Positions 1 to 11,472 are shown, counted from the stretch's first letter. The stretch is 64,000 nucleotides of DNA from Siphonodentalium dalli (GCA_032622095.1 CP136069.1:187911122-187975121); one strand, 5' to 3'. Numbers and translations are program-made. Notes: a model not told the origin generated them from the letters alone.

Positions 1-884
1 CTTTATTGTTCATTCTGAAGAAAATTCTGGCACAGATTTTTATACATTCAATGGACGGCAGTAAATTCCAAAAGGAGGTCCACATGGGTGGATGTAGTCA
101 GTATATAATTCAAACCAAATAATAGTTTAAATTAATGTAAAAAAAAAAAATATTTGAACAAGAGAAAACAACATCACAATAACAAATATTTAAACATGGG
201 CAAACAAACAGTTCAAAGTAGGATGCGACAACAAACCATAATCCTTATTTTATAATCAGTCTTAAATGACAGGATGGTGATTCAATTCTCTAATGATGAG
301 GCTGCCACGTGTGCACGGCATTCCAATGCTTATTTCTCAAAAAGACACGTGCTGCCAAATATAGATGGAGTCTGTTGTCGGCAACATCACACTTCCGTGT
401 CGCATAATAATTAACAGCGGGAGCTTTTTCTAATCAGGGTGGATTATGACACCTTGATTTTATGACAGTTTACTGGTGGGACGTTGACTACTTAAAAGAT
501 TATCACACCTTGTCACCAGACAGATTAGCCTTCAAACAAATAGTAGATCGTCTGGCGGACGGTATTTAGACAATGGCCTCAATCAAGCCTCATTTATGGT
601 GCCCGCTTTGTGTGTTTCAACATCATTCCAAGAACGGCAAGTACACCGCGGCCGAACTGCAAGTACACCGCGGCCGAACGGCAAGTACACCGCGGCTGAA
701 CGGCAACTACACCGCTGCCGAACGGCAAGTACACCGCGGGCCGAACGGCAAGTACACCGCGGCCGAACTGCAGTCAGCCGGTGGAGCCGCGGTGTAGTTG
801 CAGTTCGGCCGCGGTGGCAACGCAAACCGCACCGCGGTTAAGTGGACACTTATTTTGTCGATGGGCATTCAAAGTCTTAAGTAG
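1..884. repeat. Direct segmental duplication, copy A
   Basis: Nearly identical to 3254-4136, with a few substitutions and small indels. The copy starts at or before the window edge. Identity stops at the shared GTAG (881-884), after which this copy continues into MITE sequence and the other into unrelated DNA. It contains the GC-rich 22-bp tandem array. No gene is seen in it; the short frames over the array are products of the repeat. Confidence 0.93.
632..785. repeat. GC-rich 22-bp tandem array (copy A)
   Basis: About seven units of a 22-bp repeat with core AAGTACACCGCGG, followed by a short stretch in inverted orientation (785-840) that can fold back on it. Far more GC-rich than its surroundings. 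The same unit recurs at 1465-1500 and 3885-4030, and in decayed form near 10600-10700. Confidence 0.9.
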
Positions 885-1465
885 AAATATAGCTTGATGC
901 CATTCATCGGAAAGCTCTCCCGAGAGCTTTCCGATGAATGGCAACAAGCCATATTTCCGACTAAATCCTGAAAGTTACCCATAATTCTGCTGTGGTTAAG
1001 CAGTCGATTAATTAGGGCATTACTGTATATTTAACCATCTGTTACTGAATGAATTCTCCCATTCAGTTGTAAAAGTACAGTAATGATCTAAGTAATCGAC
1101 TTCTTAACCATAGCAGAATTATGGGTAACTTTTCAGGATTTAGTCGGAAATATAGCTTGATGCCATTCATCGGAAAGCTCTCCCCGAGAGCTTTCCGATG
1201 AATGGCAACAAGCCATATTTCCGACTAAATCCTGAAAAGTTACCCATAATTCTGCTATGGTTAAGAAGTCGATTACTTAGAGCGTTACTGTATACATGGA
1301 ATGGTCTATCAACCCTTCCATGCCTGGAGCTTCCTCAAATTTTGCGAAAACCCTGTGCCAATGCATTATCCCTATGGGAGACTCACATATATAAGACAAT
1401 TCATTGGCCTATCAATATTGACCTTGACATTATAAGCCAATGCATTCTCTTATATATGCGAGGCA
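885..1465. mobile_element. Composite MITE insertion with two hairpins
   Basis: Two copies of one hairpin (898-942 and 1161-1206, arms GCCATTCATCGGAAAGCTCT and its complement) are joined by an inverted repeat containing CCATAATTCTGCT and its complement. This is the same family as the compact element at 32538-32683 and the fragment at 53548-53665. From about 1310 a truncated TTAA-type MITE (CCCTTCCATG, then the TGCCAATGCATT hairpin core) is fused on. Two GC-rich array units follow to 1500. Confidence 0.75.
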
Positions 1466-1504
1466 AGTACACCGCGGCCGAATGGCAAGTACACCGGGGT
1501 TAGA

Positions 1505-3253
1505 TTTCTGGTTTGTATCATCTTTTTTCTCGAGATTAAAACATGTTTTTTATTAGTAGAAATATACGAAGGTTGGTATTTTTAATTAAAGGAAATTTAA
1601 ATCCGTACATAATATCGGCTTTAAGGTCATTATGACGAATCACATTTATATTTAACCCCACTGTTTCAACAATCTAACGAAAATTTTAATGGAACTTTGT
1701 TGTCAAATATAAAAAAAACTAAGTCATGCGTCGATCCCGTGCATGCTATCACGTCGACATACACCTGTCAATCACCCAGGATTAGTTTGTGAGATTTTAT
1801 TCTCTGCTTTAATTGGTTGGCTGTGGGAGGAGCTTACCGATATTTTGTTCTAATGTGGTATGCTTTGACACCATAACCGAGAATAAGTAAATAAAATTAG
1901 TCCCATGTTTTTCTATTATTTAAAAAAAAATATGGTCAAATGAACATATTGAATAAAAGTGTAATATTCTCAATCCATATAATATGTGGCAAATCCATTG
2001 CCAAGTGAAAATTAACTGCCAGCTTCAGAGACTGGAAATACGCGACATTTTACGCTTTGCTCTATAATTCCACGGTATTTGCCACCCGAGGATGGACTGA
2101 ATAAAGATTACACAAACAATGTGTGTTGAGAAATTTGTTAGCATTGTGATGGGACACGTGTATAAGGTCAAAGGAATAATGCACACGTTTCCCCGAACGG
2201 ACACCCCGAAATTAGGGGCGGGCGGTATGCTTTTCAATTCATTTAATTTTTCCGTTTTATTATGCATTAACAAGCTATTGAAAATACACCATTTATTGTA
2301 TACTCTACCAACATTCCTACAGATAAGATTTTAGTCATCATATTCAAATAAAAATTGTCATGTTGACAAGTTATGAAAACCGCTAGCCCTGATCAGAAAA
2401 TGCAGATAATTCCTGATAATTCGGGGAAAACCTTGCGTGCACAAACAACCACACGGTCAATACGTCATGCATGCATGCGTCTATTGCTGGTATAATTTAT
2501 GTAGGAATCTGGACAGCTATGACATATATTGACAAGTATAGTATCTCAACAAACATGCTTACTGTAAGTACTTCATTCAAGGGTGAAAGAGAAATAGAAT
2601 TTCGTAAATAAATAAACGGCAGCGCCGTATACGCCAATGAAAAAAACGGAGAACCACGATACTTTTGTTTTCTAACGGAAGTACATTCTCAGATATTCCC
2701 GTTTCGTTGAAGTGATGCGCTCTGGTGCCGTGTTTCCCGGAAAGCCGATCTCTTGATCTCCCATATCCGATCTATTGCAAATCCACATAAACGAACCACA
2801 TGGTCTCTTTTATTCAATAGATGTATAAACCATGCATGCATCATTAAATTTTTATTTTGTTATATATCCATTATAAAGTATTGTTTACGTATATTGCCAC
2901 AAAAAAGTGAGTGAAACCCTTGATTGGGAGGTTGATAATCGCCGTTAATTTTGCGCACATCTGTATATCTCAAATGCCAGGTGCACGCGAATTACAATTA
3001 CAATTACGTCAGCATTATTTAGAAATTGGATGCGAGGACTGTAGCAATCGTCATTGGCTACATCGTAACTGTTTGAGTTAACATGATTGTGACATGTCAC
3101 TTTCTCCTCGATATTCCCTTTCAAGTTTTATCAAAGGTCAACTGGCATGCTGCCGCGGTCTTCCCTATAATGTTACTACGGTGTTGAAAGGATTTGAATA
3201 TTTAGGTGCATAAAATCTTCGCAGGCGAAAAATACCTTATCATCACAAACGCT
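1505..3253. other. No gene seen
   Basis: AT-rich unique-looking sequence between the two duplicated blocks. Only short frames without splice context or recognisable protein similarity; no repeat family of this window was recognised in it. Confidence 0.6.
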
Positions 3254-4136
3254 CTTTATTGTTCATTCTGAAGAAAATTCTGGCACAGATTTTTATACAT
3301 TCAATGGACGGCAGTAAATTCCAAAAGGAGGTCCACATGGGTGGATGTAGTCAGTATATAATTCAAACCAAATAATAGTTTAAATTAATGTAAAAAAAAT
3401 ATATATTTGAACAAGAGAAAACAACATCACAATAACAAATATTTAAACATGGGCAAACAAACAGTTCAAAGTAGGATGCGACAACAAACCATAATCCTTA
3501 TTTTATAATCAGTCTTAAATGACAGGATGGTGATTCAATTCTCTAATGATGAGGCTGCCACGTGTGCACGGCATTCCAATGCTTATTTCTCAAAAAGACA
3601 CGTGCTGCCAAATATAGATGGAGTCTGTTGTCGGCAACATCACACTTCCGTGTCGCATAATAATTAACAGCGGGAGCTTTTTCTAATCAGGGTGGATTAT
3701 GACACCTTGATTTTATGACAGTTTACTGGTGGGACGTTGACTACTTAAAAGATTATCACACCTTGTCACCAGACAGATTAGCCCTCAAACAAATAGTAGA
3801 TCGTCTGGCGGACGGTATTTAGACAATGGCCTCAATCAAGCCTCATTTATGGTGCCCTCTTTGTGTGTTTCAACATCATTCCAAGAACGGCAAGTACACT
3901 GCGGCCGAACTGCAAGTACACCGCGGCCGAACGGCAAGTACACCGCGGCTGAACGGCAACTACACCGCTGCCGAACGGCAAGTACACCGCGGCCGAACGG
4001 CAAGTACACCGCGGCCGAACTGCAGTCAGCCGGTGGAGCCGCGGTGTAGTTGCAGTTCGGCCGCGGTGGCAACGCAAACCGCACCGCGGTTAAGTGGACA
4101 CTTATTTTGTCGATGGGCATTCAAAGTCTTAAGTAG
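3254..4136. repeat. Direct segmental duplication, copy B
   Basis: Second copy of 1-884, same orientation, offset about 3253 bp. Its internal 22-bp array (about 3885-4030) has the same layout as in copy A, so the array was present before the duplication. Confidence 0.93.
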
Positions 4137-4354
4137 TTATGTTATGAGAAGAGAGCGACTTTCACCTGGGTTATATAGGTTTATCACATAATTTGGCCAT
4201 AAAAGCAGTTTCATAATTATCGGTAATAGACACGTTTAATATCAGCGCATGCGATGACGTCACGGCGTTCTTCAAATAACTTGCCATCGCTGTAGTTTAT
4301 TATTGTTGTTTTTGATGAATATTTCGCGTTGCTTCGGGTTTATTTGATCATGTG

Positions 4355-4515
4355 ATAAAAGGTATCTCACACTCGTCCTATTTTATACGTAATTTATCAA
4401 CCTCGTCCTCTAAATTCTATTTGAGCCTCGGTAAACCTCGGCTCAAATCGAATTTAGTGAACTCGGTTGATAAATTCCGTATAAAATAGAAACTCATGTG
4501 AGATCCTCTATTTAT
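4355..4515. repeat. Imperfect palindrome of about 160 bp
   Basis: Nearly the whole interval is self-complementary. Left-arm blocks GTATCTCACACTCGT, TATTTTATACG, AATTTATCAACC and TGAGCC are mirrored by complements ending at GTGAGATCC. Typical of a foldback MITE; no coding capacity. Confidence 0.8.
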
Positions 4516-5680
4516 GTAATACAATCCCGTTGTTGACATTCTCAATAGTCGTCAACAAAAGCTTGGACATGCAACATGCTAATTCATTATAAGCCCACAG
4601 TGCGGATGCGCAATTCTGACGGATCGCCGAGGTGTCTGCACTTCTATTAGTTGGACTTTGTTGATATTATTGGGAGATTGGAGGTGACAGATATACCCAC
4701 GAATTTACGAACCCACGAAAAAGTCATAAATGGCTGAACCACGAAAATTGATACCAACGAATTTAAAGCCATTCACAGTACATGGAATGGTCTATTATTC
4801 ATCAAGCAACCCATGTCTCTCAAGCTCTTCCACCATACTATACTTGTTCCATATGTCCCACACCGATCACTTCATTCTTTCGACACCATCTGGTGCCCTA
4901 TTTTATCATGTTTGTCTACCATTCTTTTAAAGTCATGTGTCCAAATGCATGGAATCCATTGGCATCGAATATAAAAGAGTCGCCAACACTTGACGATTTC
5001 AAGAAGTCAGAAGATAGGTGACTAAAAAGTCCTTCCTTCAAGAAGTCACTAAAAACTTGCATGGTCGAGTGGTGTTTCAGAAAATGACATGATATTTCAA
5101 GCACATTAGGCCCGCTTATTTTAGGATAATCACTATACATATGTTATTATTTAATATGCCCCCGACTTGTCCGTCCGTACAAACATTTTGCATTATTGTT
5201 CAGCAACCGCTGGGCAGATTTAGCTGATATTTTGTATGGTGGTAGAGCATCATGGGGGAACAGCTACATGCATAGCGCGGGTTTCGTCCACCCATTTTCA
5301 TCAGAGTTATGGTCCTTTTTTTACTTAGAAAATTCAATTTTTCTCTTGTTTTTTTGGGTTTCCAGATGATAGCGTGAGCTTTGGTGGTACGATTGCAAAT
5401 CCCGTATTTTTGTGGATCAGTTATATGAAAATACATGTCAAGTGCGAATTTGGGTATGATCTGATGATTTTTGCCAGAGTTATGGCCCTTTTTTCAACTT
5501 AGAAAATTTGAATTTTCGCTTGTTTTTGGGTTTCCGGCGTATTTTGTGGATCAGTTATATGAAAATACAGGCCTCATTTTCTCTGGAAAGTTTCTTTATC
5601 AAATTTCTATAGGAACTTCTTCACATAGATTCGATTTCTTTTTTAGTTTAGTTTCTCTATATCCCCAAATTTGCAGATGA
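4516..5680. other. No gene seen; old repeat fragments
   Basis: Holds a short ACCCACGAA-rich stretch (4695-4765), a fragment shared with the T4 MITEs (GGAATGGTCTATTATTCAT near 4785), and two diverged copies of a unit containing GAGTTATGG and TTGTTTTT.GGGTTTCC (5300-5545). No convincing exon. Confidence 0.5.
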
Positions 5681-5689
5681 CACATTGCA

Positions 5690-5875
5690 TAATCAAGATT
5701 CCCAATGGGCGTACATCATAATATTCACCATTTGGGAACTTCAATATGAGTCTACGCAGGCCATGCAGAATGATGTCCCCAGAGGGTGAATTTAGTGATA
5801 CTAGCCATCTATGCGGGATAGCGTCACTAAATTCACCATCTGAGGACCCCATTCTGCAAATGACAGGCACACTAA
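5690..5875. mobile_element. GAGGTCCCC palindromic MITE
   Basis: Palindrome with arms around CCCCAGAGGGTGAATTTAGT and its complement, preceded by the family middle segment (CCCAATGGG, TTCACCATTTGGGAACTTCA). It ends about 50 bp before the RO60 exon acceptor, so it lies in the intron next to the splice site. Confidence 0.8.
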
Positions 5876-5928
5876 ACTCAGACTTGACGCTACAACTAAA
5901 TTATACATGTTTATTCTCATATCGACAG

Positions 5929-6098
5929 ACTCCATGTACAGTAGCCGATGTTGCTGCACCAATCAAGTGGGCCATGGAGAAAAAGAAGTCAGCTGATGTA
6001 TTTCTCTTATTCACGGATTCCAAAGATTCCACAGGGGACGTCACTCCATTAGAGGCATTGAATCAGTACCGGACACAGATGAATATTCCTGATGCTAA
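5929..6098 (+). CDS. RO60: RO60/TROVE2, penultimate coding exon
   Basis: This exon encodes 56 codons plus two bases of the von Willebrand A-like domain of the Ro 60-kDa autoantigen family, which binds Y RNAs and misfolded small RNAs. Seen: the strand ADVFLLFTDS, whose Asp lies in the position of a metal-site loop, then LEALNQYRTQMNIP, both matching the order known for vertebrate Ro60. The 5' splice site is clear (AA|GTAAGAAC). The 3' splice site is taken after TCGACAG at 5928; a second AG at 5941 is possible. Phase 2 at the end joins in frame with the exon at 9026. Upstream exons were not found in the window, so they probably lie to the left of position 1. Confidence 0.85.
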
Positions 6099-6678
6099 GT
6101 AAGAACAATGATATTTAAAAATAATCAGATCACAGCTGAACACCAATTGATTTCCATCAGATATTAAGTCTCAACATACTTAATGATACTTTATTTGTCC
6201 CCTAAAGAAAATTCGGTGATGGGGGGGGGGGGGAATTGAAATGAAACGAGTGGTGTCTGTCTGTGTCCATCTGAAACATTTGTTGCACGAATGACAACTT
6301 GAATAATATTTGACTCATGAAATTTACTATATGATTTACATATGAGAATTTGCTGTTCAATTTCGAATTTAGGTCCAGTACAAGCATTTCTGAAGGAATT
6401 ATCCACCTTTACATGTTAGAATTTGTTGTGCAAGTTATTTTACTATCTGGATGATAACTCACATTTAATATAGTTACCGGGTTTCCATTTGCTTTCAAAT
6501 CTAGTATTAATTTGATGGAAATGCAGGATAGTTCAAATGTGGGTCCGTTCTGATCTTTTTAATGGAATTGACTAAGTATTTGTTGATTATTATTATGATT
6601 TCTGTGTTTATTTACATGTATGTCAAGTCCAAGTTCAACTGTATGTAGTAAATTAGCTCCAATTCACTTTACATCCAT

Positions 6679-6823
6679 GCCTTGAAATAGCGTGTCTGTC
6701 ATTTGCAGAATGAGGTCCCCAGAGGGTGAATTTGGTGATGCTAGCCCGCTATGCGGGGTAGGATCACTAAATTCACCCTCTGGGGACCTCATTCTGCAAA
6801 TGACAGACACCCTATTTCAAGGC
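6679..6823. mobile_element. GAGGTCCCC palindromic MITE, near-perfect
   Basis: Arms of about 65-70 bp beginning GCCTTGAAATAG and running through TGTCTGTCATTTGCAGAATG to TTCACCCTCT complements. Best-preserved example of the family's outer ends. Lies in the last RO60 intron. Confidence 0.88.
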
Positions 6824-6985
6824 TTGTTTACATCATTGTCATAGAAAATTCTACTTGAACAAAATAAGCACTTCCATGTGTAAATTTGGCAAAGACTTAT
6901 CATTCTATACACTAGTAGAATCTAATGGAATTAGAGTTTTTAACAAAAATAATTAAGGTATAATCTCCTTATGTAATTACAGTGT

Positions 6986-7249
6986 TTAACCCTTCCATGA
7001 CGGACACTTCCAAAAATTTTGCGAAAACCCTGTGCCAATGCATTCTCTTATATATTTTAGTCTCCCATAGGGTGCCTCGCATATATACGAGAATACCATG
7101 GCCTGATAATATTTACCTTGACCTTGTATGCCAGCACATTCTCTTATATATTCAAGGCTCCCTGTGGGAGACTCGCTTATATCAAGATAATGCACTGGCA
7201 CAGGATCTTTAAGGATGCAACAGCACAGCTCCCGTCATCAAAGGGCTAA
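6986..7249. mobile_element. TTAA-flanked MITE, type T2
   Basis: Starts TTAA-CCCTTCCATGACGG and ends CCCGTCATCAAAGGGCTAA. Inside are two blocks of the common hairpin core (CCAATGCATTCTCTTATATA and its complement). A piggyBac-like origin is inferred from the TTAA site and CCC...GGG ends. Confidence 0.8.
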
Positions 7250-7304
7250 AGGCATCATACTGAATCACAAACTTATAAATCTGGAGGCTTGTTATCAAGC
7301 CTGA

Positions 7305-7560
7305 TTATAGTGTGCCTGTCATTTGCAGAATGAGGTCCCCAGAGGGTGAATTTAGTGATGCTATCCTACATAGCTTGCTAGCATCACCAAATTCACCCTC
7401 AGGGGACCTCATTATGTACGGCCTCATCTACTATGGGAGACATACTCAGATTGAAGTTCCCAAATGGTGAATATTGTTAATTTGTGATGTACACCCATTG
7501 GGAACCTTGATTATGCAATGTGTCGTCTGCCAATTAGGGGATATAGAGAAACTAAATTAA
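7305..7560. mobile_element. GAGGTCCCC MITE with middle segment
   Basis: One palindrome (about 7318-7415) followed by the family middle segment containing AGTTCCCAAATGGTGAATAT and a stretch ending GGGGATATAGAGAAACTAAA. It runs directly into the tandem array that starts near 7560. Confidence 0.75.
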
Positions 7561-8497
7561 AATAGAAATAGAATCTGTATAAAGAAATTTCCAGATAAGA
7601 TGAGGCCTAACCAGAATGAAGTCCCCCAGAGGGGGAATTTAGTGATGCTATCCTGCACAGAGGGCTAGCATCCCCAAATTCATTCGCTGGGGACCTCATT
7701 CAGATTCCCAGATAGAAATTTGATAATAAAGAAATTTCCAGATAAGATGAGGCCTAAAGCAGAATGAGGTCCCCAGAGGGTGAATTTAGTGATGCTATCC
7801 TGCACAGAGGGCTAGCATCCCCAAATTCATTCTCTGGGGACCTCATTCAGATTCCCAGATAGAAATTTGATAATAAAGAAATTTCCAGATAAAATGAGGC
7901 CTAAGCAGAATGAAGTCCCCCAGAGGGTGAATTTAGTGATGCTATCCTACACAGAGGGCTAGCATCCCCAAATTCATTCACTGGGGACTTCATTCAGATT
8001 CCCAGATAGAAATTTGATAATAAAGAAATTTCCAGATAAGATGAGGCCTAAGCAGAATGAAGTCCCCCAGAGGGTGAATTTAGTGATGCTATCCTGCACA
8101 GAGGGCTAGCATACCCAAATTCATTCTCTGGGGACCTCATTCAGATTCCCAGATAGAAATTTTATAATAAAGAAATTTCCAGATAAGATGAGGCCTAAAG
8201 CAGAATGAGGTTCCCAGAGGGTGAATTTAGTGATGCTATCCTGCATAGAGGGCTAGCATCCCCAAATTCATTCTCTGGGGACCTCATTCAGATTCCCAGA
8301 TAGAAATTTGATAATAAAGAAATTTCCAGATAAGATGAAGCCTAAAGCAGAATGAGGTCCCCATAGGGTGAATTTAGTGATGCTATCCTGCACAGAGGGC
8401 TAGCATCCCTAAATTCATTCTCTGGGGACCTCATTCAGATTCCCAGATAGAAATTTGATAATAAAGAAATTGGAACCGGTTCATTGAAATTTGATAA
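7560..8497. repeat. Six-unit tandem array of a hairpin MITE
   Basis: Units begin with CAGAATGAAG/GAGGTCCCC near 7612, 7760, 7906, 8053, 8201 and 8348, spacing about 147 bp. Each unit is one GAGGTCCCC palindrome plus a linker containing AGATAGAAATTTGATAATAA. The units are about 95 percent alike by eye. A 35-bp duplication with ATTGGAACCGGTTCATTG closes the array at 8470-8540 and is fused to a T1 MITE. Confidence 0.9.
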
Positions 8498-8749
8498 TAA
8501 AGAAATTGGAACCGGTTCATTGACCACATTGTGATAGTTACAGTTATGCCCTGTGCCAATGCATTCTCTTATATATGCGAGTTGACCATAGGTCGCCTCA
8601 CATATATAAGAGAATGCATTGGCCTACATTCTTTGACAATTTGATCATTTTTAATATGTGTTAAGCCAATGCATTCTCTTATATATGGTCGACTCGCATA
8701 TATAAGAGAATGCATTGGCACATGGCCGTTCTGTTGGGTAAAGGGTTAA
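8470..8749. mobile_element. TTAA MITE type T1, left end missing, reverse
   Basis: Inverted relative to 9465-9863. It has the GGAACCGG subterminal region, two hairpin cores and the terminal CTGTTGGGTAAAGGG-TTAA. The outer end nearest the hairpin array is absent, so the array and the MITE appear to have been joined by rearrangement. Confidence 0.78.
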
Positions 8750-8859
8750 CCTATAAGTCACATCAATGATACATTTTATCATCTGCAAATTAGGGGATAT
8801 AGAACCTGAACAGAAGGGAAAAAGTAACTAAAATGTTAATTTGAGACGATAGATAAGGC

Positions 8860-8985
8860 TTCAGCAGAGTGTGGTCCCCAGAGGATGAATTTGGTGACGC
8901 TAGCTCGCTGTATGGAGTAGCATCACAATTTTCACCCTCTGTGGACCTCATTCTGCGAATTTCAGAAACACTATATCCAGACTTT
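8860..8985. mobile_element. GAGGTCCCC palindromic MITE
   Basis: Diverged palindrome (GTGGTCCCCAGAGGATGAAT ... TTCACCCTCTGTGGACCTCA) ending about 40 bp upstream of the last RO60 exon. Confidence 0.75.
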
Positions 8986-9025
8986 CTTGCGTAAAGCTGT
9001 ACTATGTGATTCGTCCTCTTTTCAG

Positions 9026-9155
9026 GCTGGTGGTTGTTGGTCTACAGACGTCGACTCTTAACATCATAGACCCCACTGATCCGAGTATGCTAGCAGTTCT
9101 AGGTTTCGACTCCACCGTATTCGATGTTATACAGAGATTTGTGGGCCAAGAATAG
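9026..9155 (+). CDS. RO60: RO60/TROVE2, last coding exon
   Basis: Acceptor CTTTTCAG|G at 9025; the first base completes a Lys codon from the exon ending at 6098. The exon gives LVVVGLQTS, then a region ending in a stop at 9153-9155. The pattern K-L-x-V-x-G, then DP-D near NIIDPTDPSML, then GFD and a short final helix is the known C-terminus of Ro60. The protein ends within a few residues of where the family usually ends. The intron is 2.9 kb and filled with MITEs. Function by family: binding of Y RNA and defective small RNAs in a cytoplasmic and nuclear particle. Confidence 0.87.
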
Positions 9156-9464
9156 TCCTCTAGTCCTCAACATCACCTATAATTGGTTTTATTTCTCAAC
9201 ATGTAAAGCATTATGGTCAATATGCCATATATGGCCACCTAGTCCAAGTTTGAATATTCAGAGATGATCTCTTTCAGAACATTGCGCATTGTTCCCCCAT
9301 TACACCCAGCATGTGAATGATTGGAATGCATTTGGGATTCAAATCCATGCATATAATTTCAGGCAAATGATTGGCTCGTTAGCGTACTAGTTATGCAAAT
9401 ATAAAAGTCACGTCAATGACTTAAGCAGGCCAAACATTCTCTCACTTGCACTACTTGTAATGCA

Positions 9465-9863
9465 TTAACCCTTTACCCAACAGAACGGCCCTGTGCCAAT
9501 GCATTCTCTTATATATGCGAGTCGACCATAGGTCGCCTCGCATATATAAGAGAATGCATTGGCTTAACACATTAAAAATTATAAATTTTTTAAAGAATGT
9601 AAGAAAAAATGGTAAAAAGTGTTAAAAAAGATTTTTATTAGGCCAATGCATTCTCTTATATATGCGAGGCGACCTATGGTCGACTCGCATATATAAGAGA
9701 ATGCATTGGCACAGGGCATAACTATAACCACCACAATGTGGTCAATGAGCCGGTTCCAATGATATCCATATTTGTATTGTTTTATTGAGACATACCCAAG
9801 ATATTTTAGGCTGTTTAAGCTTTATTTGGCTGGTTTTGGCCGTTTTGTTGGGTAAAGGGTTAA
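9465..9863. mobile_element. TTAA MITE type T1, full length
   Basis: Flanked by TTAA on both sides. Ends are CCCTTTACCCAACAGAACGG and CGTTTTGTTGGGTAAAGGG. Contains two large hairpins made of CCAATGCATTCTCTTATATA arms. TTAA target and CCC/GGG tips are the signature of piggyBac-type elements; no transposase is present. It lies in the 3' flank or 3' UTR of RO60. Confidence 0.88.
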
Positions 9864-11034
9864 CATCATCAATTACTGGATTCTTTTAAACATTGAATGC
9901 AAATCTTCAAGTTGCTGATAATAAATTATTGGTACTATTGTGGAATACACTTTGAATGAGTTATAGGAGACATCACTGACCACATTCACCAATGAACAAT
10001 TTTATGTGTAACTTATTCAAAATTGTTGCTCAAGTTCTCTTGGGGGACTTGGCTCAAAAAATTGCATTAACCATTTTTCCCTGCATGACCCAACAATGGG
10101 TTGACCAAAAGTGAACCGTAACCCGCATGTAGGTTAAGGTGAATCTCAAAATTTTATGCAGGCATATGAGTATATGACAACATTATTTTGAAGGATAATA
10201 CAGGTCATTAATTACCCTACTGAAATGATTAGCAGCCAGATATCTTATCAGAGACCTGAACTTAAGTTGAAGTCTGCGTATTGGTTGGTCATTTGGTTAT
10301 CATTTCTGGGGCAAGCTAATAAAACGTTGTTGCCTGACAATATGTATCGCCAATATGGTAGAACTATAAAAAGTTAATTTATCGACTCAATTTGACTAAA
10401 ATGACCCAGGTTCAATTTCATTTCAAATACTCAAGGCATGAAAACAAGTGTCAAATACCACTGCAGTGTTCTTGTTGTTATATAAGGATTAACTGTCATG
10501 TGGACTGTTTTTATGGAGATGTACAACACTTAGTGTGTAAATATACTGCAGTGTTATATCTTTTTAACTGCAGTTGAGCACTGAGGTTGAAAGGTCACTT
10601 CACCACTGCTGAACAGCAAGTATACTGTAGCTGAATGACGGGTACATTGCATCGATTGGCAATTACACAGTATCTGTATGCTTGAACTGTGGTGTACATG
10701 CCATTCAATCATGTCGTTTGTTGAAATCATGGTTATATGGACATATGGACACTTGTTTTGATACTCAATATAAGTACTAGTACCTCATTGAACATAATTT
10801 GATTGTTCTTATGATAAATGAATATGTAACTTCTGGCCCATTCTGGGTGCTCCCCTGCCTAAAACTTAAAACACTTAAAACACACCCAATTTTACTCTAC
10901 AGGTTCTTGTTCTAAAATGATCACTCTCATTTTCCTTCTTAAACATGTGCTCTGTTCATACATTCACTAATCATTCACTAATTATGTGTATTCATAGAAG
11001 TTGCATGTCTTATCACAGTCAAATATATATCAAC
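9864..11034. other. 3' flank of RO60; no gene seen
   Basis: AATAAA at 9920-9925 is a possible polyadenylation signal for RO60. A 10475-10530 fragment (AAGGATTAACTGTCATGTGG) matches the palindrome at 37169-37340. Around 10600-10700 is a decayed version of the GC-rich 22-bp array (CTGAACAGCAAGTATACTGT in place of CTGAACGGCAAGTACACCGC), with C-to-T and G-to-A changes as expected from CpG decay. Confidence 0.5.
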
Positions 11035-11295
11035 AAATATATCATAATCCAAGCTTTGAAATTTTGCGAAAACCGTGTGCCAGTGCATTCTCTTACCAGT
11101 AGATATGTGAGTCTCCCATAGGGAGCCTCGCATATACAAGAGAATACATTGACCTAACAATATTTACCTTGATCTTGTAAGCCAGTGCATTCTCTTATAT
11201 ATGCGAAGCCTGCTATGGGAGTCTCACATATATAGGAGAATGCACTGGCATAGGATCTTTAATGCTGCACCAACACAGCTCTCATCATGATAGGG
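11035..11295. mobile_element. TTAA MITE type T2, decayed
   Basis: Contains AAATTTTGCGAAAACC, both hairpin blocks and the terminal AGCTCTCATCATGATAGGGT. The left tip with TTAA is lost. Confidence 0.7.
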
Positions 11296-11374
11296 TAGAA
11301 GTCAATATAAGTGAAATTTACTTTCTAAAGTTTTATGATACTTGATAATAATTGGACTATCAAGCCTGCAAATG

Positions 11375-11472
11375 GTGTGTCTAATTTGCAGAATGAGGTC
11401 CCCAGAGGGTGAATTTAGTGATGCTATCCCTTACAGCAGGCTAGCATCACTAAATTCACCCTCTGGACTATA
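11375..11472. mobile_element. GAGGTCCCC palindromic MITE
   Basis: Palindrome GAGGTCCCCAGAGGGTGAAT ... ATTCACCCTCTGG, cut short on the right at the border of the next TTAA element, which seems to have landed in or beside it. Confidence 0.8.

Noticed and set aside
573-841. Basic repeat peptides over 573-841 and 3826-4191
   Set aside because: Translations of the GC-rich 22-bp array, open in several frames at once.
7560-8497. CRISPR-like array
   Set aside because: Regular spacing, but repeats and linkers are both conserved, units are palindromic transposon copies, and the genome is eukaryotic.
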